The notes below the pieces were generated by a model. It was not told the origin of the DNA and searched no databases. It saw nothing but the letters and a program-made list of their open reading frames with translations. This document shows, piece by piece, positions 46,422 through 53,672 of a DNA stretch of 64,000 nt. The translations under genes and the position numbers were made by a program. Source of the stretch: a virus; the IMG/VR virus record IMGVR_UViG_3300050821_007836, positions 1 through 64,000 of that record. One strand, 5' to 3'. How positions within the stretch are numbered: the stretch's first letter is position 1; each line of letters starts with the position of its first letter.

Positions 46422-46600
46422 GACTGGGCACTCCTGACCGGGCTGAAGGGCTGCAGGGCCTCGTAGAGCCTGTCGGCCATGTCTCGGTCACCGTCGCCCT
46501 GCTTGCTCTTGTAAGGGCTCCCACGCAGCCAGTCCTGGGCCTCCCTGGCCACCTCGACCAGGGTCGCCAACTCGGCTTTGGTGACCTCCTGGGGGCTCAT
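46418..46600 (-). CDS. Small helical protein, 60 aa
   Basis: ATG 46600 overlaps the helicase stop (ATGA). Helices EVTKAELATLVEVAREAQDWLRG and RDMADRLYEALQPF, joined by a basic loop. No motif. It closes the coupled run of small genes behind the DinG-like helicase. Confidence 0.6.
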   Translation of the reverse strand: MSPQEVTKAELATLVEVAREAQDWLRGSPYKSKQGDGDRDMADRLYEALQPFSPVRSAQS

Positions 46601-48630
46601 GACCGAGCCCCGTCGAAGAAGGCCTTGACCGCCCCCAGGTCCCGCACCAGGGGAGCCGGGGGGAGGGTCTTCAGGATGCGCTTGCCGTACCCCTTGGAGC
46701 AGAGGCGAGGGTCGAGGCAGGCGATGACGCCCCGGTCTGAGCGGTGGCGGATGAGCCGCCCGGCGGCCTGGCTCATGACCAGGCTCATCATGGGGATGGA
46801 CAGATCGTTGAAGCTGTTGCCACCCCGGCGCTCCAGCCACTCGGCCTCGGCCTCGAAGAGGGGCTCGGTGGGCACCGGGAAGGGCAGCTTGTCGATGATG
46901 ACCAGGCTGAGCGTCTCGCCCTGGAAGTCCACCCCGGTCATGAAGCTGCGGGTGGCGAAGAGCACCGAGTGGGTGTCGGCGGCGAACTGGGCGGCCAGGA
47001 CCTTGTTGGGGGCCTGACCCTGCATCAGGCAGGTGTAGGGCAGCAGGTCGGCCAGGGCATCGTAGGCGTTCCGCATGGCCTTGATCGAGGTGAACAGCAC
47101 CAGCGCCCGGCCGTTCGAAGCGGAGAGCAGGCTGCGGATCTCGTTGATGACGGCGTTGTCGAAGGCCACCCGCTCCTTGGAGGGATCCGGCAGGCTAGGC
47201 ACGAAGGTGATGGCCTGGGTGGTGAAGTCGAACGGGGTGCCCACGTTCAGTTCCCGGTAGGTGTCGAGGCCCAGTTGGCGGGCCACGAAGTCGAAGCGGC
47301 CCGAGACCTGCAGGGTGGCCGAGGTCAGGATGGCCGTGACCTGGCTGAAGAGGTTCTCGCGCAGCCAGGGGGCCACGTCGATGGGGCAGGAGTTGATGAC
47401 CCGCTTGCGGTCGGTCCCGCGCCCGGTCACCTCGACCCAGCGCACCAGTTCATCGAAGTCGGCCGTGACCAGTTCGAGGACCTTGGCGGCCAGGTTGGCG
47501 GAGCGCTTCTTCAGGATCTGCAGGCGGCGCTCGTAGGGCAGCATGTCCTTGGACTTCATGGTGTCAAGCTCGGGGGCGATGCGGGCCAGGACCCCGGCGT
47601 AGACCTGGATGGCCAGGATGTAGTCGGCCCAGGCGTCCTGGTTGAGCACGATGTCGGCCTGGCCCAGGCGGGCGGTGGTCTGGCCGCTCTTGACCGCGGG
47701 CAGGTCATCCAGGGAGTTGAAGAGGACCGTCTGAGCACCCACGGCGTCGCGCTGGGCCTCCAGGAGGGCCTGGGCGTGGTTGTCGTACTCCCGGTTGACC
47801 AGATTGCGGGCCTCGGCCAGCAGACCCCGCAGGGAGCCCTCGGTGAACTCGTTGCCGAGCGCCGAGCGGGCGTACTCGCGGGCCTCATGGGCCTCATCGA
47901 AGATGACCACGTCGTAGCGGCCGATCAGGCTGTTGAAGAACAGCAGATCCGCGAAGAGGACGGCATGGTTGACCACCACGATGTGGGCGTCGGCGGCCCG
48001 TAGGCGAGCCTGGGTGGCGTAGCACTCCTTGTTGGTGGAGCAACCATGGACCGAGCAGTTGTCGCTGTCGGCCCGGACCTTGGCCCACTCTGCGAAGGGG
48101 ATCTCCCGGCCCAGGATGGCCTCGAAGTCGCCCTTCTCGCCGGAGAAGCTCTGGTCGGCCAGGTGCTCGTTGGCCAGGCGGATGATGTCGCCCAGGCCAG
48201 ACACCTCGGAGGGATCGACGGCCCGAGCCCGGTTGGCGCACAGATAGTTCGAGCGGCCCTTGAGCATGGCCCAGCGGAAGTTGATCCCGAACTGGTCAGC
48301 GAAGAAGCTCTGCAGGTTGGGCAGGTCCCGCTCGGTGATCTGGTCCTGGAGGGCCTTGGTGGCCGTGGCGTAGACCACCCGGCGGGGCTCGCCATCCGCG
48401 GAGCGCCCGGAGGTGGTCCACAGGATGGAGGGGATGAGGTTGGCGAAGGACTTGCCGGTGCCGCAGCCCGCCTCGGCCAGGAGGTGGAAGCCCTGGTCCA
48501 GAGCCTGGGAGTTGAGTTCAGCCAGGGCCACCTGGGGGAGGCGGCGCTCGTAGCCAGGGATCAGTTCGGCCATCTTGGCCTCCACATCGGCGTTGGTCAC
48601 GCCGTGCGGTGCGGGAGTGGTGGTCTGCAT
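46597..48630 (-). CDS. DinG/XPD-like helicase with candidate Fe-S cluster
   Basis: The product has 677 residues. Walker A is EAGCGTGKS; four Cys between the first motifs (YLCANRA, CSVHGC, KECYA) match an XPD/DinG 4Fe-4S site. DEAH is in IFDEAHEA, motif III in TSATLQ, and the C-terminal helicase half ends QAAGRLIRHR. Such 5'-3' helicases unwind R-loops and DNA repair intermediates. ATG 48630 lies 7 nt after a TAGGGT -10, so it is likely leaderless; the 12 codons before it belong to the promoter. Confidence 0.85.
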   Translation of the reverse strand: MQTTTPAPHGVTNADVEAKMAELIPGYERRLPQVALAELNSQALDQGFHLLAEAGCGTGKSFANLIPSILWTTSGRSADGEPRRVVYATATKALQDQITERDLPNLQSFFADQFGINFRWAMLKGRSNYLCANRARAVDPSEVSGLGDIIRLANEHLADQSFSGEKGDFEAILGREIPFAEWAKVRADSDNCSVHGCSTNKECYATQARLRAADAHIVVVNHAVLFADLLFFNSLIGRYDVVIFDEAHEAREYARSALGNEFTEGSLRGLLAEARNLVNREYDNHAQALLEAQRDAVGAQTVLFNSLDDLPAVKSGQTTARLGQADIVLNQDAWADYILAIQVYAGVLARIAPELDTMKSKDMLPYERRLQILKKRSANLAAKVLELVTADFDELVRWVEVTGRGTDRKRVINSCPIDVAPWLRENLFSQVTAILTSATLQVSGRFDFVARQLGLDTYRELNVGTPFDFTTQAITFVPSLPDPSKERVAFDNAVINEIRSLLSASNGRALVLFTSIKAMRNAYDALADLLPYTCLMQGQAPNKVLAAQFAADTHSVLFATRSFMTGVDFQGETLSLVIIDKLPFPVPTEPLFEAEAEWLERRGGNSFNDLSIPMMSLVMSQAAGRLIRHRSDRGVIACLDPRLCSKGYGKRILKTLPPAPLVRDLGAVKAFFDGARS

Positions 48631-48637
48631 GGTTATA

Positions 48638-48666
48638 ACCCTAGCAGGTGGGTAGGACATTAGCAA
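48638..48666 (-). promoter_or_regulatory. Leaderless promoter of the DinG-like gene
   Basis: -35 TTGCTA (48666-48661), 17-bp spacer, -10 TAGGGT (48643-48638), 7 nt to ATG 48630. Same geometry as the + strand family. Confidence 0.82.
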
Positions 48667-48682
48667 GTCACCTTAGAGAAGT

Positions 48683-48758
48683 GCTGGAGGTGGAGGATCG
48701 AACTCTCAGGGGCTCCCGCTGTACGTGGCCTTTTCCGTCGCCAAGTGACCCCTCCAGC
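48683..48758 (-). other. tRNA-like element (decayed tRNA or attachment site)
   Basis: On the - strand a 76-nt segment has GCTGGAGG at its 5' end pairing perfectly with CCTCCAGC at its 3' end, and GAGTTCGATCCTC, a T-arm-like sequence, 15-16 nt before the 3' end as in a tRNA. The T-stem has only 3 good pairs, the D-stem is partial, and I cannot form an anticodon stem, so it is not a functional tRNA by my folding. A decayed tRNA or a host-tRNA-derived attachment site are options; no integrase is in the window. Confidence 0.4.
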
Positions 48759-48808
48759 CGAGCCCCAGTGTCTACATGCGCGACCGGGGCTCTTCCCTGC
48801 AGGGAAAG

Positions 48809-49471
48809 CTACCCGATCATGGCCACCAGGCCGTCTGCGATGACGTTGGGGTCGGTCTCGCCCCCGAAGGTCAGCACCCGGACGTGGTCGTTGCCCGCGG
48901 CCACGTTCTGGAAGCTGGCCAGGGCCGAGTCATGCTCCGCTCCGTAGCCCACGATGGCGATGGCCACGTAGGTGCCGCCCTTGGCCTGGGCCATGGTGGC
49001 GGCGAACTCGGCCGCGTCATCAGCCTCCCCATCGGTGATGACCAGGGCCATGAGGGCGGGCCGATCGGTCTTGGGCTGATCCCCGAACTCCTCCATGTAG
49101 GTGTCCACCAGCAGGTTCCAGCCCGGCATGATCTGGGTGCCGCCACCCCACTGGATGGAGTTCCACTTCTCCACCAGATTGCGGGTGGAGATGTCGTCCA
49201 GGTTCTTGGCGCTGCCCCCGGCGAAGGTGACGGTCATGACGCCGCCCTTGTCCTCCCCGGCCGCCTGCTCCTTGGCCTCCTGGGAGTCCTTGGCCTCCAG
49301 CACCTCGATGATGCGCCCGATGGCCTCATGCACCACCTCACGGCGCTCCACCTTGCTGCCATCCGCGGCCGGGAAGCTCATGGACCCGGTGGTGTCGAGC
49401 AGGAGCATGGGCTCCGTCTCGGTCTTGGTCAGCGGAGAGAGGTCGTTGACAGAGGGTTCGGAAGCCGTCAT
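48809..49471 (-). CDS. Von Willebrand factor A-domain protein
   Basis: The product has 220 residues, all one VWA domain: MIDAS LLLDTTGSMS (D26, T28, S30), a central IQWGGGTQIMPGW with the Thr, and LVITDGEADD with the third ligand Asp. Such domains bind partner proteins through a metal ion. Fused or paired partners (MoxR ATPase, TerD, kinase) are absent nearby, which is unusual. Shine-Dalgarno AAAGGG. Downstream hairpins TTCCCTGCAGGGAA and GAGCCCC...GGGGCTC may end the transcript. Role unknown; adhesion or a complex-assembly scaffold are possible. Confidence 0.8.
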   Translation of the reverse strand: MTASEPSVNDLSPLTKTETEPMLLLDTTGSMSFPAADGSKVERREVVHEAIGRIIEVLEAKDSQEAKEQAAGEDKGGVMTVTFAGGSAKNLDDISTRNLVEKWNSIQWGGGTQIMPGWNLLVDTYMEEFGDQPKTDRPALMALVITDGEADDAAEFAATMAQAKGGTYVAIAIVGYGAEHDSALASFQNVAAGNDHVRVLTFGGETDPNVIADGLVAMIG

Positions 49472-49653
49472 GGTTTGTGCCCTTTCGCTAGTTCAAAAAA
49501 ACTGCTGGTTGGGTGGAGAGGGAGGGATCCTCCGGTGGCGGGTTCCCGAGGACCAGCCTCCCCCTCCGGCGGTCCGCTGGCGAGGGGCGGTACCCCATCA
49601 GCGGTGCCATTCCCAGATCACTTTAGCTGGTCGCGGTCATCCAAAGCTAGTTG

Positions 49654-50115
49654 CTAACCCTCCTTTTTCAACTCAGGCAAAATATCGGTTCCATCCCGCA
49701 GATCCTGGACGTAGACAAGGGCGCAATCCCAGCAGTAAAACCTCGGTCCCGGTGCGGCGTCCACCTCGGATTCGATGGCCACGTTAGCCCCGTTCTGGCA
49801 GGGTCCTTCCGGCTGGTAGCCGAGGGGCAGGTTGCCCCAGGAGATGAGCCGGACCTGCTGCTCGGCGCTGAGCCCGTTGAAGCAGGGCAGGCCGTACCAG
49901 CCCCGCCGATCGGGCAGCGGGGGAGCCAGGCGGGCGAAGATCTCCTCGTCGGTCTCGCCGGTCAGGCTGGCGATGGCGATGACCAGCCCGTCCGCGGTGC
50001 CCGAGGGATGGTAGGTGGTGGCATCGATCCGCAGGGACGGCTTGGTCACGTCCTTGGCCAACTGAGCGGCCAGCTTGGCCTCCAGGGCCGGGAGGCTGGA
50101 TTGCTTGGGGCTCAT
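49654..50115 (-). CDS. Hypothetical protein with Cys pair
   Basis: The product has 153 residues with FYCWDCALVYV near the C-terminus (C-x2-C) and NGLSAEQQVRLISWGNLPLGYQPEGPCQ, likely a compact zinc-stabilised domain. ATG 50115 overlaps the upstream stop (ATGA). The 182 bp after it hold a -10-like TAAAGT (49625-49620) for the VWA gene and no ORF. Confidence 0.65.
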   Translation of the reverse strand: MSPKQSSLPALEAKLAAQLAKDVTKPSLRIDATTYHPSGTADGLVIAIASLTGETDEEIFARLAPPLPDRRGWYGLPCFNGLSAEQQVRLISWGNLPLGYQPEGPCQNGANVAIESEVDAAPGPRFYCWDCALVYVQDLRDGTDILPELKKEG

Positions 50116-50462
50116 GATCGAGTCCGGGCGATGCGGTCGAGGGCCAGAAGGTAGGTGCCCCCGTTACGGGGGTCGGCCACCTGGACGAAGGTCTGGTCGT
50201 TCTCGGTGGTGATGGCCCGCACCGTGGTGCGGAACTTGCGGCCGCCCTTCTTGTGCTGGGCCAGGACGGTGTCGCCCACCTTGAGGGTCCAGCGAGGCGA
50301 GACCTTGACAGAGGAGTTGTGCAGGGTGGCCTTGATGGGCTTGGGGGTGTAGCTGGCCCGCTTGGGCACGGTCGCCCCGGTCACCCGGTCGATGCTGACG
50401 ACGGTGCCGTCCTCAGCCTTGATGGTTATCAAGCCATCGGTGATGTGGATGTTGATCGGCAA
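50112..50462 (-). CDS. Beta-rich hypothetical protein
   Basis: TTG 50462 follows an AGGAG Shine-Dalgarno at good spacing and a leader of about 45 nt; the longer frames at 50543 or 50510 overlap the promoter. The product of 116 residues is all-beta in appearance (INIHITDGLITIKAEDGTVV) with a basic middle, like an OB- or Tudor-like domain. Function unknown; nucleic-acid binding is plausible. Confidence 0.6.
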   Translation of the reverse strand: MPINIHITDGLITIKAEDGTVVSIDRVTGATVPKRASYTPKPIKATLHNSSVKVSPRWTLKVGDTVLAQHKKGGRKFRTTVRAITTENDQTFVQVADPRNGGTYLLALDRIARTRS

Positions 50463-50514
50463 GGGATCTCCTGTGTGGTGGATTTGTAGAGAGGGTCTGA
50501 TCCCCTCTGCCATC

Positions 50515-50543
50515 ACTTTAGCAGATACCGTTTCGATTAGCAA
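50515..50543 (-). promoter_or_regulatory. Promoter with untranslated leader
   Basis: -35 TTGCTA (50543-50538), 17-bp spacer, -10 TAAAGT (50520-50515); +1 near 50508, then about 45 nt and an AGGAG ribosome-binding site before TTG 50462. Confidence 0.75.
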
Positions 50544-50609
50544 GTCGCCTTAGATAGCACTGGCGCTTCGCATCCCGCCTTATACGGCCTCATTCGCATC
50601 ATTATCTAT

Positions 50610-50663
50610 ACTGTTATACAGACGCTCGCGAACTTATCGCTTCTTAAAAAGACTGTTTAACAG
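50610..50663. promoter_or_regulatory. Paired palindromes in an AT-rich segment
   Basis: ACTGTTATACAG (50610-50621) and ACTGTTTAACAG (50652-50663) share the palindromic frame CTGT...ACAG and start 42 bp apart, four helical turns, so two protein dimers would bind on one DNA face. The stretch 50570-50665 is locally AT-rich. Operator pair or replication-origin sites are both possible. Confidence 0.55.
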
Positions 50664-50982
50664 CCTACTTGGAAGAGGCGGCCCTTCGGGCCGCATCGAC
50701 AAGCGGTGTGGTCGAGGCCTCGGGCCATGTCCGATTTGTCTTTCACAGGTGGGGCGCGCACCGCTGGCTCCTGGTCGGAGCGCCCTCCATGCCAGAAGGG
50801 CTCGAACGGTCACCCCCCATCCGGAACAGAGGTGCCGTCCCTGCACCTAGTGGTCGGACAGTCCGTTCCGACATGGCCGGGCCGGGCTGGGTCGAGTGAC
50901 CCGGAAGCGTGGCAATCGGCGTCCAGGGCTGCCAACCGGTGCAGTATGCGAGCCGTCAGGGTAAACCGCTTGAAGTGGTCTG
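50664..50982. other. Structured gap beside the palindromes
   Basis: 319 bp with no convincing ORF (short open frames have poor composition). Stems include GCGGCCC-TTC-GGGCCGC, AGGTGC / GCACCT, GTCGG / CCGAC and GGGTC-GAG-TGACCC. It could be a non-coding RNA or the 3' end of the - strand gene at 50983; no clear promoter was found for it. Confidence 0.45.
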
Positions 50983-51339
50983 TCAATCCTCGGATTCGAG
51001 GTGCTGATGGTCCTGATGGGCCTCGCAGAGGTCATCCTCCAGGCTGGAGATCCGGTAACCATCGATCAAGTTCCTGGTCGCCTCCCGGATATCCGCAGGC
51101 GAAAGCACGGTGGGAAAATAACCGTTAACCTCAGCCAATCTCCTGGAGTTACGATCGAAGATATCGAGGTGGATCTTCGCTGCTGATTTGATGACCGGAT
51201 CACCGCAAGCCTCACAGGGACCGAAGTCCATCTCATCCAGGGTCACCCACCAGGCCACGTCTTCTTCTCCCTGGCCGAAGCTCTCCCCGACGACTCTGCC
51301 CACGGCAAGCTCGTAGCGCTTCCTCAGGTTGACGATCAC
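50983..51339 (-). CDS. Zinc-binding hypothetical protein
   Basis: GTG 51339 overlaps the previous stop (GTGA) and gives 118 residues. CEACGDPVIKSAAKIHLDIFDRN is a C-x2-C loop near the middle; a late CEAHQDHQH supplies more ligands, so one zinc site is likely. The rest is acidic and helical. Function unknown; it belongs to the same run as the SF2 helicase upstream. Confidence 0.6.
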   Translation of the reverse strand: MIVNLRKRYELAVGRVVGESFGQGEEDVAWWVTLDEMDFGPCEACGDPVIKSAAKIHLDIFDRNSRRLAEVNGYFPTVLSPADIREATRNLIDGYRISSLEDDLCEAHQDHQHLESED

Positions 51340-51692
51340 TGCGAATGGTTCCCGTTGGGCGGCAGGTATATGCCCCCTGGGCCGGGTGGAGCTTGAGGGT
51401 TGGCTAGCATCTGGGAGCGCTGCATGATCAGGTTCTCCCACATGGCCCGCAGGTGCTGCACCATGGCGTCATCCTGTTGGGCCATGCCCAGCGGCATCAC
51501 GGCCGCCCCCACGATCTCCTGGCCCAACAGGCCGGAGGGGATGATCAGGATCACCCCCACCGTGGGCACCATGCCCTGCGGGGTGGGCTGTAGCTGCACG
51601 TTGCATTCCCACTGCACGTCCTCCCCGAAGGTCACGCTCTCCAGCAGCCGGGGGATGCGCTCCTTGATGGGATCGGACAGAGAGGTGATCAT
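51336..51692 (-). CDS. Hypothetical protein, 118 aa
   Basis: Beta-rich N-terminal half (VQLQPTPQGMVPTVGVILIIP) then a long Met/Gln-rich helix and a Pro/Gly-rich tail. ATG 51692 starts just after the helicase gene's stop. Not recognised; the helix with regular Met, Leu and Ala may oligomerise. Confidence 0.6.
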   Translation of the reverse strand: MITSLSDPIKERIPRLLESVTFGEDVQWECNVQLQPTPQGMVPTVGVILIIPSGLLGQEIVGAAVMPLGMAQQDDAMVQHLRAMWENLIMQRSQMLANPQAPPGPGGIYLPPNGNHSQ

Positions 51693-51701
51693 CGGTGCTC
51701 C

Positions 51702-53291
51702 TCAGACGGTTTGCTTGCGGCTGACCCTCATCAGCCGCCGTCGAACATCGGCAGAGAGATAGTTCGAGCCATCCTCTGAGTCATCGGTGAGTTCATCGGA
51801 CCAGCCGTGTCGTTTGAGCCCGAGCCCCACGATGCCGTCCTCGATGGTGTTCCGCACGACGAGATCATTCACCATGGTCACCGGCCACTTGGAGTCGAGC
51901 CTATTCGCTCGATTGATGCGTTGCCACCACTTCGAATGGGTCAACGGCATCTCGTAGTTGACCACCCACAGGGCCTCGGGCAGGTTGATGCCCCGACACC
52001 CGGCGTCACTGGAGAGGAAGACCTGAGCCCCGTCCCTAAAGTCAGACATGGCCCGGCGTCTTTGTGCATAGGAGAGCGCGCCGTGGTTGACCACCACCTC
52101 GAAGCCCTCCTTGATCAGGCGCTCCTCGATCAGCGGCAACATCGATTGCCCGTAGAAGGTGAAGACGAGCCCCTGACCGCCTTGGGTAGCCTGGCGCAGC
52201 CGGGTGACCAGATGGTCCAGCTTGGCCGCCCCCAGGGCCTCCAGGCCCGCCACACCCACCTCTCGGACGATCACCGAGGCCACCTGGGGGATGTCGCGCT
52301 TCTCCGCCTTGGCCATCTCCACGCTGCGGACCAGGGACAAGGGATGCCCGGCGATCTGACGCAGCACCCCGAATAGCTGGCGGTTCCACTGCCAGTCGCC
52401 TTTGTGGTCGTCGTCGGTCTGGGCGATGACCTCGTAGAACTCCTGATGGCGCTCGCCCAGGTCCACGTAGTCCGATTGCACCTTGACGGTGGGGAACAGC
52501 CCGGCGATGTCGGGGTCCATCTTGGACTTGAAGACGGCCAGGTGCCCGATCTTCTCCTGCAAGCTCACGATCCCCGGCGGGCAGTCCTCCGGGGTCAGGC
52601 ATTTGAACACGATGGCCTTGCCGTAACGGTCCCGGCCAACGTGGTAGCTCTCGAAGTCCTCGACGCGCCCGGCAGCGGTGGGGTCCATGAGCCGGGCCAG
52701 GTTGAACCAGCCCTCAGGGTCTCGATCGACCACCGTGGCGGTGGTGGGCAGGATCCGCACCGAGCCCGTCTTCCGCAGGTTCTTGAGCATTAGCTCATGG
52801 TGCTTGTACATGGCCGAGCCCCGGTTGGCCCCGAGCTTGGCCGAGGCCTCGTCCCAGATGAGCAGGACCCGCTTACCGGCCAGGGCCTGGGTCAGCGGAC
52901 CCGGTGCCAGCCGGGTGCGCTCGCGCCCACCGGTCCAGAACTTCTCAGGATGGGCGATCTCTCCCCGGACCGACTCGTAGACCCCCAGGATGATCTGGGG
53001 TGGGTTGGCGATGATCCGCTTACGTTGCTGCGGACCCCCACTCAGCACCCCGACTGTTGCTCGGGTGAAGGTCCGCAGGTCGTATTCCCACTCAGACAGC
53101 TTGCCTTTCTCGCATTCGAGCAGGACGTGGTCGATCTGGTGGTCGTCTAAGAGCATGCTGGCCACGCACAGGGCGATGACGGTCTTCCCAGCCCCGCAAT
53201 CGGCTCCGATGCACAGCGAATCCTGGGCTAACCCCTGGGCCACCAGATCGACCTGAAAGGGCTTCAGATCGAAGGGAGCAACGTAGGTCAT
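51702..53291 (-). CDS. SF2/SNF2-like helicase
   Basis: The product has 529 residues. Walker A GADCGAGKT (29-37), motif II IWDEAS (DEAS), TTATVV as motif III, SSDAGCRGINLPEA as motif V and QRINRANRLD as motif VI are in the SNF2/Rad54-like order. No nuclease domain is fused. It could remodel DNA-protein complexes, support repair or defend against host proteins. The overlap with the tail-adjacent gene (53288) puts it near structural genes, but codon use is typical of the window. Confidence 0.82.
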   Translation of the reverse strand: MTYVAPFDLKPFQVDLVAQGLAQDSLCIGADCGAGKTVIALCVASMLLDDHQIDHVLLECEKGKLSEWEYDLRTFTRATVGVLSGGPQQRKRIIANPPQIILGVYESVRGEIAHPEKFWTGGRERTRLAPGPLTQALAGKRVLLIWDEASAKLGANRGSAMYKHHELMLKNLRKTGSVRILPTTATVVDRDPEGWFNLARLMDPTAAGRVEDFESYHVGRDRYGKAIVFKCLTPEDCPPGIVSLQEKIGHLAVFKSKMDPDIAGLFPTVKVQSDYVDLGERHQEFYEVIAQTDDDHKGDWQWNRQLFGVLRQIAGHPLSLVRSVEMAKAEKRDIPQVASVIVREVGVAGLEALGAAKLDHLVTRLRQATQGGQGLVFTFYGQSMLPLIEERLIKEGFEVVVNHGALSYAQRRRAMSDFRDGAQVFLSSDAGCRGINLPEALWVVNYEMPLTHSKWWQRINRANRLDSKWPVTMVNDLVVRNTIEDGIVGLGLKRHGWSDELTDDSEDGSNYLSADVRRRLMRVSRKQTV

Positions 53292-53599
53292 CCCACCGCC
53301 AGCGGGCTCTCCACCTTCAAATCCCAGATGAACACGTAGGCATGATCACGATTACAAGCATCGAGCATCTGAACCGATTCGCCATCCATCAGTAGCTCGA
53401 TCATGACATGGGGAACGCGGGCCGGGACCATGGCCACGAACTGTACCCCGTCCTCCAGGATTCGCACATCGACGGGGATAGTCAAACCATGACCGGTGCC
53501 CACGAAGCGCAGGCACCAGAAGTGCTGCCCGTGCAGAGCCTCCTCAATGACTCGGAGCCGAGCCAGGCTCATGTTCAACCGACTCTCCAGCACCGACAT
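53288..53599 (-). CDS. Hypothetical protein with perfect ribosome-binding site
   Basis: ATG 53599 is preceded by AAGGAGGTGATC, complementary to the 16S rRNA 3' end, so translation should be strong. The product of 103 residues has a helical N-terminus (MSVLESRLNMSLARLRVI), then strands with a VPHVMIELLMDG region. No motif. Longer frame from 53617 is not needed. Its stop overlaps the helicase start (ATGA). Confidence 0.65.
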   Translation of the reverse strand: MSVLESRLNMSLARLRVIEEALHGQHFWCLRFVGTGHGLTIPVDVRILEDGVQFVAMVPARVPHVMIELLMDGESVQMLDACNRDHAYVFIWDLKVESPLAVG

Positions 53600-53672
53600 C
53601 CGGATCACCTCCTTCACTGACCTACCCTGCTGATACGGATACTACACCAGGACGAAGGATCCGGCTATCGAG

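Noticed and set aside
46744-48003. 419-aa + strand open frame opposite the DinG-like gene
   Set aside because: It is the antisense shadow of a GC-rich gene with strong third-position bias; composition is Gly/Val/Asp/Gln repeats without motif.
48683-48758. Functional tRNA gene
   Set aside because: The T-stem has only three good pairs, the D-stem is partial and no anticodon stem forms; reported only as tRNA-like.
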